This document shows, one piece after another, positions 43,015 to 51,739 of a stretch of DNA of 64,000 nucleotides. Each line of letters starts with the position of its first letter. Position 1 is the stretch's first letter. Under the pieces are notes generated by a model. It searched no databases and was not told the DNA's origin. It saw only the letters and a program-made list of their open reading frames with translations. Origin of the DNA: Desulfuromonadales bacterium. Lineage in GTDB: Bacteria; Desulfobacterota; Desulfuromonadia; Desulfuromonadales; Syntrophotaleaceae. The DNA is taken from the NCBI GenBank assembly GCA_013619105.1, contig JABXKU010000005.1, positions 1 through 64,000 of the forward strand, written 5' to 3'. A program made the position numbers and the translations under genes.

Positions 43015-43539
43015 ATGATCCGACGACTTACCCTAACCTGTTTAATCCTCTGCTTGAGCTTGGTCAGTGGTTGCCAGCAACAGAACGAGGCACCGCCGAC
43101 ACAACCATCTGACCAGAAAGCGGCAGCCCTACCGGACGCTGACGGACGGACTCTGATTGAGCTCATAACGGTAACCCAGGACTACCGGCAATGGCCTATG
43201 TTTCCAGGCAAAGAGGCTCTATACCAGGGGCAACACCCACACGGAGCTTACCTTACCACTTATGTGAGCCCTCCAGTGTCGGCAGCTCTGCAAAACAAAA
43301 GAGGAAAACTGCCGGACGGAGCCATCATCGTTAAAGAGAATTATTCACCAGAAAAAGAGCTGGCAGCAGTTACCGTGATGTATCGCCGCGCTGGCTATAA
43401 TCCGGATGAGGGTGACTGGTTTTGGCTTAAGTACTCACCGGACCAAACCATTTTGGCCGAAGGCAGGATCGATGGCTGCATCAACTGCCACCGGGCGGTT
43501 CAAAACAATGACTGGGTTTTCACCGGGCCAGTGAAATAA
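43015..43539 (+). CDS. Cytochrome P460-family lipoprotein
   Basis: The 174-residue protein starts at ATG 43015, because AAGGAG lies nine bases before it; upstream in-frame codons overlap that site. A lipoprotein signal (CLILCLSLVSGC) is followed by the P460 fold: YRQWPMFPGKE, QHPHGAYLTTYV, PDGAIIVKENY, VMYRRAGYNPDEGDWFW and the heme motif CINCH near residue 157. Cytochrome P460 proteins bind an unusual Lys-crosslinked heme and oxidise hydroxylamine in nitrifiers. In anaerobes the role is unclear and could be NO or hydroxylamine detoxification. Whether the cross-linking lysine is present cannot be decided without alignment. Confidence 0.88.
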   Translation: MIRRLTLTCLILCLSLVSGCQQQNEAPPTQPSDQKAAALPDADGRTLIELITVTQDYRQWPMFPGKEALYQGQHPHGAYLTTYVSPPVSAALQNKRGKLPDGAIIVKENYSPEKELAAVTVMYRRAGYNPDEGDWFWLKYSPDQTILAEGRIDGCINCHRAVQNNDWVFTGPVK

Positions 43540-43644
43540 ATTACAAGGGCCTTGCCCTTGCCATCTTCCAGGTCGCCTGTCATCAATCGGCGACAAATTC
43601 TGCTAAACAGGAAATACACCTGATAGCAAATATCACTTATAAAA

Positions 43645-43678
43645 AACAAAAAAAAGCAGCGAGTCTAAACTCGCTGCC
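43645..43678 (-). terminator. Terminator downstream of tRNA-Val
   Basis: GCAGCGAGT and ACTCGCTGC pair around CTAA, with a run of A's on the left giving T's in the tRNA direction. Confidence 0.88.
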
Positions 43679-43690
43679 TCAATATTTTCA

Positions 43691-43765
43691 TGGTGGGCGT
43701 TACTGGTTTCGAACCAGTGACCCCTGCCGTGTGAAGGCAGTGCTCTCCCGCTGAGCTAAACGCCC
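43691..43765 (-). tRNA. tRNA-Val (anticodon CAC)
   Basis: The reverse complement gives acceptor GGGCGTT/AACGCCC, D stem GCTC/GAGC, anticodon stem CTGCC/GGCAG around TTCACAC, T arm ACTGG-TTCGAAA-CCAGT, discriminator A and an encoded CCA. Confidence 0.96.
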
Positions 43766-43819
43766 GTTATGCCTGCACTTATACCAATTGATTCCGGCTT
43801 AGTCAAGCCGTTAATCATA

Positions 43820-44236
43820 TTAGCCCCGCCCCTGCTGAAGGGTACCCTGCAGACGATTAATAAACTCCTGAGGCAAACTGGTTGGCCGGCGGTCCCGTCC
43901 CAATATCATATGCAAGGTGCGGCCTTCGACCAGCAACCTGTCTTCCGAATCGAGGATCCGATAACGGAATTCAAGCAATTTGCGACGCAATCTGCACAAG
44001 GTCGTCTCGACAATCAGGCGATCCTCGTAAAATGCCGGAGCCCGGTAACGAACTTCGGCCTCGGCTACGACCACATAATAGCCGGCCCTTTCCAGATCGC
44101 TGTAGCAGAATTCCTGCTGCCGCAAGAAATCTGAGCGACCTTCCTCGAACCAGACCAGATAGTTGGCATGATGAACGATGCCCTGCGCATCGGTTTCGGC
44201 ATAACGAACGGTCAACGCAGTGCGACTGACTACCAT
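43820..44236 (-). CDS. ybgC: YbgC-type acyl-CoA thioesterase
   Basis: This 138-residue hotdog-fold 4-hydroxybenzoyl-CoA-thioesterase-family protein begins with the signature VRYAETDAQGIVHHANYLVW, in which the aspartate after YAET is the catalytic residue of the family. GGAGACAAC precedes the ATG. YbgC hydrolyses short acyl-CoAs and is often linked to tol-pal; here no tol gene adjoins, although an Exb/Tol-like cluster lies 3.5 kb away. Confidence 0.88.
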   Translation of the reverse strand: MVVSRTALTVRYAETDAQGIVHHANYLVWFEEGRSDFLRQQEFCYSDLERAGYYVVVAEAEVRYRAPAFYEDRLIVETTLCRLRRKLLEFRYRILDSEDRLLVEGRTLHMILGRDRRPTSLPQEFINRLQGTLQQGRG

Positions 44237-44451
44237 GTTGTCTCCAAAAAAAAACAGCGGGTGAGTTTATTGCCATCACGCCACTTGCTGAATGATCTAT
44301 TCTTGATACATTTCCAAAAACTTACAGGATGGCTAAACAGAATTTCGACCGACATGTTGTCGCGGTTTTTCAGGGGTGAAGACATACGTCGTATAGTCGT
44401 CAAAGTTCTGAAAAAACATTGCAACGTAGGTGGTGCACTTTTGCGACACTA

Positions 44452-45126
44452 TCATTCTTTGTAGCGGTCGGCCAAAGAGACCAGACCATCGATATTGAGA
44501 ATATCAATGGTGCGGGATTGAACACGAATCAACTTGTCGTCTACCATTTTACGAAAGGTACGGGATAAGGTTTCGCTGACCGTGCCTAGGTTGACCGCCA
44601 ACTGGGTCTTGGATAGAGGCAATTCGACCCGGTTTCCACTTGTTTCTGCCAGATCGAGCAGATATCGGGCCAGGCGTGAAGGAACATCGCGAAAGGCAAT
44701 GGCTTCCATCTGATCCATGAACTCCCGTAGCAAACGGGAGATGCCACCGATCATGTTGATCGCCAAATGAACATTGCTCTTTAACAGATGAAGTACTTCC
44801 TGCTTGGGAAAGAAGAGCAAGATCGACCGTTCTAGAGTAGCGGCGTTGGCCGGATAGATACCGAGATCGAAAATGGCCGATTCGGCGAAAGTGCGGCCAG
44901 GCTCGGCGATACGCAACACCCTCTCCCGCCCTTCCGGAGTCACCTTGTAAATCTTGATCTTACCCGATACCGGCACATAAAAACCCCGGGCGTCTTCCCC
45001 TTCAGAAAAAAGGATTGTGCCCTTAGGAACCTCGCTTCTGCGGGAAATTTTCAGCAGCGCAGCTAGATCCCCGTTATTAAGGCCGGCAAAGAGAGGGCAC
45101 ATTTTTATCGCCAGGTTACTATCCAT
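44452..45126 (-). CDS. Crp/Fnr-family transcriptional regulator
   Basis: The 224-residue protein has an N-terminal cyclic-nucleotide-binding fold (about 10-125; GTILFSEGEDARGFYVPVSG) and a C-terminal winged helix with recognition helix SKTQLAVNLGTVSETLSRTF (about 170-190). It has only one cysteine, so it is not an iron-sulfur FNR; a ligand such as heme/NO or cNMP is possible. It is divergent from the decayed nrfA remnant, so it may once have controlled nitrite reduction. That link is inference from position only. Confidence 0.9.
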   Translation of the reverse strand: MDSNLAIKMCPLFAGLNNGDLAALLKISRRSEVPKGTILFSEGEDARGFYVPVSGKIKIYKVTPEGRERVLRIAEPGRTFAESAIFDLGIYPANAATLERSILLFFPKQEVLHLLKSNVHLAINMIGGISRLLREFMDQMEAIAFRDVPSRLARYLLDLAETSGNRVELPLSKTQLAVNLGTVSETLSRTFRKMVDDKLIRVQSRTIDILNIDGLVSLADRYKE

Positions 45127-45185
45127 GCTAGGGACTGTAACAAAACCTCAACCGGCTGCCAACAGCAAAAAACCCAATTTTTAAA

Positions 45186-45609
45186 GACGGGACTCCCAAG
45201 GAGACCGGTGCCCCGGTGTTGAAGATGCAACTCCCCGAATTCAAGCTGTGGGGTACCAGAAATAACGCTCGCGCAGGCGTCTCCTACGCAGATGGTCACA
45301 TGCCTATATCCGTCAGGGCCGTGTCAAGATCTTCGACCTCTGGGTGCGCAACTCACTGCCCCCCCTAGAGCCAGCAAGCCTTTCTTTCGGCTATAGAATT
45401 GTCGCAGCCTAACAGGCCGGCGCCAGCGAAGAGCAAATGAAGGAAGCCTGACGCCTGCTCCGCCGCGGTCAGAAGCGCTGAGATTTCATTTCCAGTGAAA
45501 ACAGTATGGGATTTCACAGCCCCAAGAAGCGGCTTGCATTCTAGCCGATTGTATCGACTTTGCCCGTCAGGCAGAAATTGCGGTGCTCAAAGTTTTCAGC
45601 AACCGCTAG
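45186..45609 (+). pseudogene. Cytochrome c nitrite reductase NrfA, decayed 3' part
   Basis: The frame reads DGTPKETGAPVLKMQLPEFK, then ARAGVSYADGHMP, where NrfA has CADCHMP. TGC has become TAC and TGT has become GGT, so this heme site (45285-45299) is destroyed. A frameshift follows (YIRQGRVKIFDLWVRNSLP), the next expected heme-binding segment is unrecognisable, and after stops the text resumes as DFISSENSMGFHSPKK and, in another frame, IDFARQAEIAVLKVFSNR to a TAG. All these blocks appear in the NrfA order. At least two frameshifts and three stops mark a long-dead gene. No 5' half or NrfH gene remains. Confidence 0.78.
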
Positions 45610-45799
45610 GAGGACTAAGCTTTACCAGACCATATAAATATATTCAACCGGTTACGGTATAGAACACCGTTACGATAGCGGTTGATCTGCAACGCAATTT
45701 CGGTTAATTTAACACAAAGCATCAGGGCAATTTCTGCCCGACGACCATCGCCACCAAGGCATTACAACCCCTGCTCACCTAATTTTGAAGGAGAAACGC

Positions 45800-46156
45800 A
45801 TGAAAAAACTTTTGATTCTAGTTGGTGTACTGTCGCTTTTGGTTTTTGCTACCGCTTGCAAGAAGGAAGAGCCCGTCGCTCCAGCGGAGAAAACTCCCGC
45901 TGTCGAAGCCACCGCAACGGATATTGAGCAGGCAGCCCAGCAGGCCGTGGATAATACTACAGCCGCGGTTGCAGAAACCGCTGATCAAGCCATTGAAGCT
46001 GGCAAGGAGCTGGTTGAGGAAGGTCAGACCATGGTGGAAGAAGCCGGTGAAGCAGTGATGGAAGAAGGTCAGGGAATGGTTGACCAGGCTGCCGAAGGCA
46101 CCGAAGCAATGATGGACGATGCCGAAAAGGCGATGGAGATGCCTGCAAAACACTAA
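45800..46156 (+). CDS. Small helical lipoprotein
   Basis: The 118-residue protein starts at ATG 45800 behind AAGGAG, with a lipoprotein signal ending FATAC (Cys near 20). The mature part is Ala/Glu-rich and heptad-like, with imperfect repeats around EEGQTMVEEAGEAVMEEGQG, so it should form a long amphipathic helix or coiled coil in the envelope. No catalytic motif and no recognised family. A strong terminator follows, so it is monocistronic and probably well expressed. Confidence 0.78.
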   Translation: MKKLLILVGVLSLLVFATACKKEEPVAPAEKTPAVEATATDIEQAAQQAVDNTTAAVAETADQAIEAGKELVEEGQTMVEEAGEAVMEEGQGMVDQAAEGTEAMMDDAEKAMEMPAKH

Positions 46157-46222
46157 GCACTGCCTTAGCTTTATGGCAAAAAGCCTGCAAGAAAATACGG
46201 CAGGACTTCAAAAATCAGTTGC

Positions 46223-46262
46223 CAAAATCCTCACTTTCGAGTGGGGATTTTGCGTTTTTACC
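46223..46262 (+). terminator. Rho-independent terminator of the small lipoprotein gene
   Basis: CAAAATCCTCACT and AGTGGGGATTTTG form a 13-bp stem (one G-T pair) around a TTCG tetraloop, followed by CGTTTTTA. Confidence 0.93.
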
Positions 46263-46409
46263 GGATCAAAACCCGAACAGCATCTGCCCCGACATATTGC
46301 CGATCAATCGGCGGTTAAATCCGGGCTTTTGTCATTTTCAATATGAACGATGCAAAGAAGTTATCCGTCAGAACCGCTGCTCCCTTTGGTCGAGATGCTC
46401 TCAGCCCCC

Positions 46410-46817
46410 CTAACGCTCCCGGACACTGGCCCATTGACGCATAGCCAACTTTACGACGTGAGGCATGGCGGCAAAACCCTCCTCAGACTTGACCACGTAA
46501 TCCCAAGCGCCAGCCTCTTTTAATTTTGCTTCCAATTGTTCATCGCCCTGGGAGGTCATTATGATTACTGGACAGACTCCTTTTACCATCTTCAACAAAT
46601 CGCTACCGTTTCCATCCGGAAGGCAATAGTCGGCCAAAACAAGATCAGGGGAATCTCCTGACAGAACCTGCCGGGTAGCGTGCAGGTCCATTGCCGCCGC
46701 CAAACGGTACTCTTCTGGTGAAGAATCGAAAGAGCGTGTGATCAGTACAGCGTGATCGTCGTCGTCTTCCACGATTAAAATAAACGGCGCAGAAGGATTA
46801 TCGGTCAGCATCGGCAC
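46410..46817 (-). CDS. Receiver-only response regulator
   Basis: The 135-residue single receiver domain has acidic residues in ILIVEDDDDHAVL, the phospho-acceptor aspartate in LVLADYCLPDGNG (about 60), the Thr/Ser in VIIMTSQGD and the lysine in DYVVKSEEG. There is no output domain, so it works through protein-protein contact. It is the last gene of the three-gene signalling cluster, 53 bp after the second regulator. Confidence 0.9.
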   Translation of the reverse strand: MPMLTDNPSAPFILIVEDDDDHAVLITRSFDSSPEEYRLAAAMDLHATRQVLSGDSPDLVLADYCLPDGNGSDLLKMVKGVCPVIIMTSQGDEQLEAKLKEAGAWDYVVKSEEGFAAMPHVVKLAMRQWASVRER

Positions 46818-46870
46818 TCCTTTGTCATAGACATTGACAACATAAAATGAAACAGGCTATCGGGTCAGCC

Positions 46871-47308
46871 CTACAGTCTGTTCCAGTTCAGCCAATAGAA
46901 CACCACATCCTTCAACATTCGCCCCAATTCAGCAAAGTCGGCCGGCTTGGTCAAAAAACTGTTGGCGTAACGGGCGTAAGCCTGCGCGACGTCGGTTTCA
47001 GCGTCCGAGGTGGTCAGTACTACAACGGGCAATGCCCGCAACCGATCGTCTCCTTTGATCCGGGCGAGAACTTCTAATCCGCTCAGCCTGGGCAGTCGCA
47101 GATCCAGCAGCAGCAAATGTGGCAGTTCAGCGGGCTCTCGATCGCTAAAGCTTCCTCGGGCATGTAGGTAATCCAGGGCAGCTTCACCATCTTCCAGATG
47201 GACAACCGTGTGTGACAGAGGAACTTCTTCGAGGTTGCGGATAACCATCTCCGCATGATCAATGTTGTCTTCCACCAGCAGAATGGTAAAAGATTTTTTG
47301 TTTGTCAT
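46871..47308 (-). CDS. Receiver-only response regulator, Rcp1-like
   Basis: From the ATG at 47308 (AAGGATGCGA upstream) this 145-residue receiver protein has ILLVEDNIDHAEMV, the aspartate in LLLLDLRLPRLSG (about 64), VVLTTSDAETD and SFLTKPADF. The sequence resembles Rcp1-type regulators paired with phytochrome-like or PAS kinases. It sits 60 bp downstream of the kinase and is its likely partner. The frame is open nine codons further but the start chosen has the better ribosome-binding site. Confidence 0.91.
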   Translation of the reverse strand: MTNKKSFTILLVEDNIDHAEMVIRNLEEVPLSHTVVHLEDGEAALDYLHARGSFSDREPAELPHLLLLDLRLPRLSGLEVLARIKGDDRLRALPVVVLTTSDAETDVAQAYARYANSFLTKPADFAELGRMLKDVVFYWLNWNRL

Positions 47309-47368
47309 TCGCATCCTTCCTCGAAGGAGAATCAACTTTGGGAACCCAAATAAGTGGGCTCAACATTC

Positions 47369-48925
47369 TCAATTAAGCGAAAAACAGAATGTGCTTCCTG
47401 TGCCTTCCCCTGCCGATTCGACCCATACGCTGCCCCCGTGCTCCTCGATGATCCGCTTAACCAGTGAAAGTCCGACACCGTTGCCGGGAACTTGGGGGTT
47501 AAGCCGGTTGAACAGGCCAAAAATGTGCTGGTGATATTTAGGGTCGATACCCGCACCGTTGTCCCGCACAAAAAACACCTGTTTCGCCCCCTCTTCCCGC
47601 AGGCCGATGTGGATCTGCAGTTCCGATTGCTGGCCCCGGTATTGGAGCGCATTCTCGATGAAGTTCTGCAACACCTCCAGGATTCGCAGCCGGTCACAGG
47701 AAACAGTCGGCAAATCGGACTGCACAGATACCTGAGCATTCTCTGCCTGCAAAATGGTCGACAGGTTAGCCACAATTTCTTTGGCCAGGTCGGTCATATC
47801 GACCAACTCAGCTGGATTGATGACCCGTCCAATACGGGAGAGTTGCAACAGGTTGTCGAGCAGAGTCATCATTTTATCCGCAGCATTGCAAATTCGATTC
47901 AGATCCTCATCAATCCGGTCATTTCTGCCGGTCATAATATCTTTTTTAATAGCACCCGCGAAGCCCCTGATAGTGATGAGCGGACTCTTCAGATCGTGGG
48001 AAACAGTATAAGTAAAGCTCTCAAGTTCGCGGTTCTTATCCTGCAGTTCAGTTTCCATCTGTTTGCGTTCGGTGATGTCCATGACCATGGCCTGCTTGGA
48101 CATGGAACCGTCCGCATTGCGGATAGGGACATTGACCACATAATACCAGCGCCCGTCTTTGGGGGACTGAACTTCCCAACGGACTGTTTCGCCTGCCATC
48201 ACCCGATCGTTGACGCACCAGGGGCAGATAGAATCCAAATCGTGCAAGACCTTGTAACACATTTCGCCAACTGCATTCCGCCCGGTCCTCTTGACCAATT
48301 GTCCACTCATGAATTCAATGCGGTAGTCCTTCGAACAAATGTATATCAGGCCATCAAAGCCCTCTACTATCGCCTGATATCTTGCCTTGCTCGAAAAATC
48401 GTCCAGGGAGCGTTCGGCAAGTTCGGCAATAAACTTCGCAAAGGATTTATTGTAGGTTATAATACTGTCAACTTTTTCTTCGGTAAATACTGGTACCCGA
48501 TCCAACGCTGCCAGATACTCCGACAGGTCATACCCGTATTGTTGCGCCTGCCGAAGGAAAAAATCACGGTCGGGAGTCTCTCCTTCATAAAAAAACTGCC
48601 CTAAAAATATAGTCGCCAGATGCCGCTTCGCCACCACAATTGGCAGGCCGATGTCCCAGAGCCCGTGTTTGCAGAGATATCGACAGGCTTCACCCTCGAC
48701 TAAATGGCTTTTGATGTAATCGTCGCTTTCGTTGCAGGCTTTGAGTGAAGAGGGGTTAGCACGGTGGAACTTGGTACAAATATCCTGCCAACCGACGCCG
48801 ACGAGGACTGACCCATCGATGGCGTCAATGATGCCGATGGGCATACCGGAAATTTGGTAATGAGCCTCGGCCAGCTTCTGGATGGTCGATAGGTCGATAA
48901 GTTCTGAGAGTGTATAATTGTCCAT
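47369..48925 (-). CDS. PocR-PAS sensor histidine kinase
   Basis: The 518-residue cytoplasmic kinase has an N-terminal PocR ligand-binding domain (about 8-165; ICTKFHRANPSSLKACNESD and CRYLCKHGLWDIGLPI, which contains the typical cysteines). A PAS domain (about 180-290) carries a PxC segment (SICPWCVND). The HisKA box is YTVSHDLKSPL (about 310) and the HATPase domain has NFIENALQYRG, DNGAGIDPKY and GNGVGLSLVKRI. PocR domains bind small hydrocarbons such as diols. No membrane helix is present, so it senses a cytoplasmic signal. It heads an operon with two receiver proteins. Confidence 0.92.
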   Translation of the reverse strand: MDNYTLSELIDLSTIQKLAEAHYQISGMPIGIIDAIDGSVLVGVGWQDICTKFHRANPSSLKACNESDDYIKSHLVEGEACRYLCKHGLWDIGLPIVVAKRHLATIFLGQFFYEGETPDRDFFLRQAQQYGYDLSEYLAALDRVPVFTEEKVDSIITYNKSFAKFIAELAERSLDDFSSKARYQAIVEGFDGLIYICSKDYRIEFMSGQLVKRTGRNAVGEMCYKVLHDLDSICPWCVNDRVMAGETVRWEVQSPKDGRWYYVVNVPIRNADGSMSKQAMVMDITERKQMETELQDKNRELESFTYTVSHDLKSPLITIRGFAGAIKKDIMTGRNDRIDEDLNRICNAADKMMTLLDNLLQLSRIGRVINPAELVDMTDLAKEIVANLSTILQAENAQVSVQSDLPTVSCDRLRILEVLQNFIENALQYRGQQSELQIHIGLREEGAKQVFFVRDNGAGIDPKYHQHIFGLFNRLNPQVPGNGVGLSLVKRIIEEHGGSVWVESAGEGTGSTFCFSLN

Positions 48926-49417
48926 CAACCCCTCTGCCCCTTTAAATAAAACACTACCCCTTTACTAGAAATAGCGTGTCTCGCCAAATGGAATACCACA
49001 CTAAAATACTGCCACAAACAAGTCTTGGATACCAGCAGATTGTAAACAACACGACCGCTTCTTGTATTCAAGTCCTGCAAAAAACAGGCATCCATCCCGG
49101 ATATTTTTCAAGAGGCGCGTCTACATCCCACTCGAAACCCTTGTCTGCGGGATCAAAACAAGCCGTCCTGCATGGTACCGCTTAAAATAGTCCTGATTGA
49201 CCCGGCCGAAGATCACCGCAGCCTGCCGGTCAGGATCAGTGTTGTTCATCTGCCGCCTGAACCTACTCCACTGCTTCATCGACACTCCAACCTCACCCAG
49301 AAGCTCCCATTGATCGAAGAGGAGATGTTCTGAAAAACTTGAATTGGCTTTATGGCCTTCAAGGGGTATTAATTAGATTCCTGTCTGGAAACCGAGCACA
49401 TATCAAAGAGGACCGTT
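48926..49417. other. Intergenic region between the kinase and marC genes
   Basis: No complete gene is supported in these 490 bp. On the minus strand at about 49075-49165 a short frame reads ADKGFEWDVDAPLEKYPGW before a stop, with coding-like composition but no start or ribosome-binding site. It may be a gene remnant that I cannot identify. Confidence 0.4.
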
Positions 49418-50011
49418 ATGCTGACGTTGTTCGTTAATATTTATCTTAAACTTTTCATGATCTTCACCCCGTTTTTCGTCATCTCGGCCTTCCTGTCTCT
49501 GACAAAGGATGATTCACGGGTAGAACGGCAAAGGACCGCCATCAAGATAACCGTAGCGGTGGCTCTAACCTGCTTTGTCTTGTTTCTTTTCGGCAACCAT
49601 ATCTTTGCCCTGTTCGGCATTACTCTCGACGCATTCCGCATCGGTGCCGGTGCGGTCTTGTTCCTTTCGGCAGTTGCCATGATCCAAGGAAAGACCACCG
49701 TATCCCCCCAGGAATCGAAGGAGGATGTGGCCGTGGTACCCCTGGCGATTCCCATTACCGTCGGCCCAGGGACCATTGGCGCGCTACTGGTCATGGGCGC
49801 TGGCCTCAATACCTTGCCTGACAAGATTACGGCCAGCTTGGCCCTGCTGGGTGCTGTTCTTTCTGTCGGAGGCCTGCTGTTGGTTTCGGGACGGCTTGAG
49901 CGCTTTCTTGGTCAACAGGGATTGACCATCCTCACCAAATTGACCGGCCTATTCGTCTCGGCCATCGCAGCCCAAATTTTCTTCACCGGGCTAAAGAACT
50001 TTCTTGCTTAA
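49418..50011 (+). CDS. MarC-family integral membrane protein
   Basis: The 197-residue protein has six hydrophobic helices and family blocks IFTPFFVISAFLSLTKDDS, FLFGNHIFALFGITLDAFRI, VPLAIPITVGPGTIGALLVM and LTKLTGLFVSAIAAQIFFTG. MarC/UPF0056 proteins are inner-membrane proteins of unsettled function; the original link to multiple antibiotic resistance was not confirmed. It is single-gene, with AAAGAGGACCGTT before the ATG and a terminator after. Confidence 0.92.
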   Translation: MLTLFVNIYLKLFMIFTPFFVISAFLSLTKDDSRVERQRTAIKITVAVALTCFVLFLFGNHIFALFGITLDAFRIGAGAVLFLSAVAMIQGKTTVSPQESKEDVAVVPLAIPITVGPGTIGALLVMGAGLNTLPDKITASLALLGAVLSVGGLLLVSGRLERFLGQQGLTILTKLTGLFVSAIAAQIFFTGLKNFLA

Positions 50012-50037
50012 TTGCAAACCTAATGCCAGCAAACGTC

Positions 50038-50070
50038 AAAGGCGACCAACCGGTCGCCTTTAGTCTTTTA
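50038..50070 (+). terminator. Terminator of marC
   Basis: AAAGGCGACC and GGTCGCCTTT form a 10-bp stem with a four-base loop, followed by AGTCTTTTA. Confidence 0.9.
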
Positions 50071-50134
50071 GCCATCGATGCCAAGAAAACAGAAGCCTGG
50101 ACCAACGATCATCTGCCACCCCTTGAGACTAGAA

Positions 50135-50836
50135 CTAACCCAACAACCGGGCAAAGTCCTCAGGCATACCTGTGTCAAAGACCATTGGCCGTTTATTGAA
50201 AGGGTGAATAAAGGAAATAGATTTGGCATGGAGGGCTAGTCGCTTAGACCTTCCATCGCCAGTACCATATTTTCTATCCCCGACAATAGGATGGTCCAAT
50301 TCAGCAAAATGCACTCTGATCTGGTGTTTGCGACCGGTCAAAAGCTGGATTTCCAAAAGACTGAGTCCTTTGGACTCTTTCAACACCTTATAGGCCGTAT
50401 GGGAAAGCTTACCCTTGGTGGAATCACTGGTGGAATAGACCCGCTGCGCGGCATTCTCGGCCAGGCAGGTAGATATCTTTCCCTCTTTTGAGTTTAGTTT
50501 GCCATGGACAATGGCCAGGTAATGTTTATCTGTTTCGGACCAATGCTCCTGCAAAAACTTCTTGGCCTGTTCACTTTTGGCAAACAGCAATATCCCCGAG
50601 GTGTCCTGGTCTAATCGATGAACCACATAGACCCTGTTGCGCGATTTCGGATTACCCTTGCGCACATAATCGTTAAGCAGATAATGGGCCGTTCTTGACT
50701 TGTCCCGCTCGGTACCGATGGTCAACAACCCCGCTGGTTTTTCCACCACGATAATATCCTTATCCTCATGCAGGATAGGCAAACCTCGGGGCTGATGCTT
50801 TCTGGCCGGCCGCGTACTTTTATTTGATTGATTCAC
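50135..50836 (-). CDS. RluA-family pseudouridine synthase
   Basis: The 233-residue RNA pseudouridine synthase has the catalytic aspartate in VHRLDQDTSGILLFAKS (about 73) and the later TGRKHQIRVHFAELDHPIVG signature (about 165). There is no S4 domain; the N-terminus is short and basic (NQSNKSTRPARKHQPRG). RluA-type enzymes of this size modify 23S rRNA or tRNA; the exact target is not evident. Monocistronic. Confidence 0.92.
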   Translation of the reverse strand: MNQSNKSTRPARKHQPRGLPILHEDKDIIVVEKPAGLLTIGTERDKSRTAHYLLNDYVRKGNPKSRNRVYVVHRLDQDTSGILLFAKSEQAKKFLQEHWSETDKHYLAIVHGKLNSKEGKISTCLAENAAQRVYSTSDSTKGKLSHTAYKVLKESKGLSLLEIQLLTGRKHQIRVHFAELDHPIVGDRKYGTGDGRSKRLALHAKSISFIHPFNKRPMVFDTGMPEDFARLLG

Positions 50837-50953
50837 TGTAAATCCCTTCTACCCTGCCCCTTACTACAGGCCAAGCAAAGTGTGAAATGGAGTATTTATA
50901 CGGCCCAAAAGGAACCTATTTGAATGCACTTGAGACACCTTGAAGGGGGCTAA

Positions 50954-51610
50954 TCATTCTGGTTCGGCAAGCAACAATCGATTTTTAACGGTTATATCGG
51001 CTGGTATAATTTGGGTAGTAACCTGGTAGCCAACAGCGCGCAAACGAGCCACGCGAGTCGCGTCTATGGCCAAGGGACCGTCCATCCACCCCTGTAAACC
51101 ACCATTGTCTGACCTCGTTAAATCGTGGCAACAGGGCAGCACAGCAACCCTGGCCCCCACCGCCGTGGCCGATTCAAGTACCAGGTCGGTCAAAGTGCCA
51201 CAGGCATGGGCGGAAACCAGCAAATCCTCAGAAGTGAACGCTTGATTCTCAATATTATCTTCAATGAATTGCACCTGCCCCTTCAAGCGCGGCCAATCAT
51301 CCTCCAGTGCTGCCGCCAGAGTCATCGCGCTGTCGGGAACTTTCCGATCAACCGCTATGACCTGCGACGATCCCTTATCAAGCAATAGCAGAATCTGCCC
51401 AAGCAAACCATGCCCGCATGCCAAGTCGACGACTCTTCCGCCTCGAAACCGGCGTCGTACCCTTCGGGCCATTTCCCATGCCTCAAAAAGTTCCTTGCGA
51501 GGCAGGCATCCGGCCCGGCAGACGGCACGGGCGATACGATGGAACAGAGTCTCTTCTTCAAACAGATGAAGGTGACGAAAGTTAAGACGATTGCGAGAAG
51601 ATCGGTCCAT
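50954..51610 (-). CDS. SAM-dependent methyltransferase (Methyltransf_32-like)
   Basis: The 218-residue class I methyltransferase has a SAM-binding motif VVDLACGHGLLGQILLLL (about 60-77), followed by an acidic strand end (VIAVDRKV) and blocks SAHACGTLTD and VLPCCHDL (about 140-163) shared with small-molecule or RNA methyltransferases of this group. Two adjacent cysteines in the PCCH motif are typical. Substrate unknown. It begins MDRSSRNRLNFRHLHLF and is not in an operon. Confidence 0.75.
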   Translation of the reverse strand: MDRSSRNRLNFRHLHLFEEETLFHRIARAVCRAGCLPRKELFEAWEMARRVRRRFRGGRVVDLACGHGLLGQILLLLDKGSSQVIAVDRKVPDSAMTLAAALEDDWPRLKGQVQFIEDNIENQAFTSEDLLVSAHACGTLTDLVLESATAVGARVAVLPCCHDLTRSDNGGLQGWMDGPLAIDATRVARLRAVGYQVTTQIIPADITVKNRLLLAEPE

Positions 51611-51739
51611 TGTGCAGCCCTACATAGAAAAGTGGAGTAGAATGACAAGCAGTGCCTCAGGGTACTTGCAATTAGCCAAGGAGAAAAGCTAAATCGAACC
51701 ACAGATGCCCTTCATGCGCGAATTACAAGTAGAATTTGG

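Noticed and set aside
47492-48604. 370-residue plus-strand open frame antisense to the histidine kinase
   Set aside because: It has no start signal, and the opposite strand encodes a complete PocR-PAS-HisKA-HATPase protein.
49172-49373. Short plus-strand frame upstream of marC
   Set aside because: It has no ribosome-binding site and no recognisable motif, and the frame runs into the probable marC promoter.
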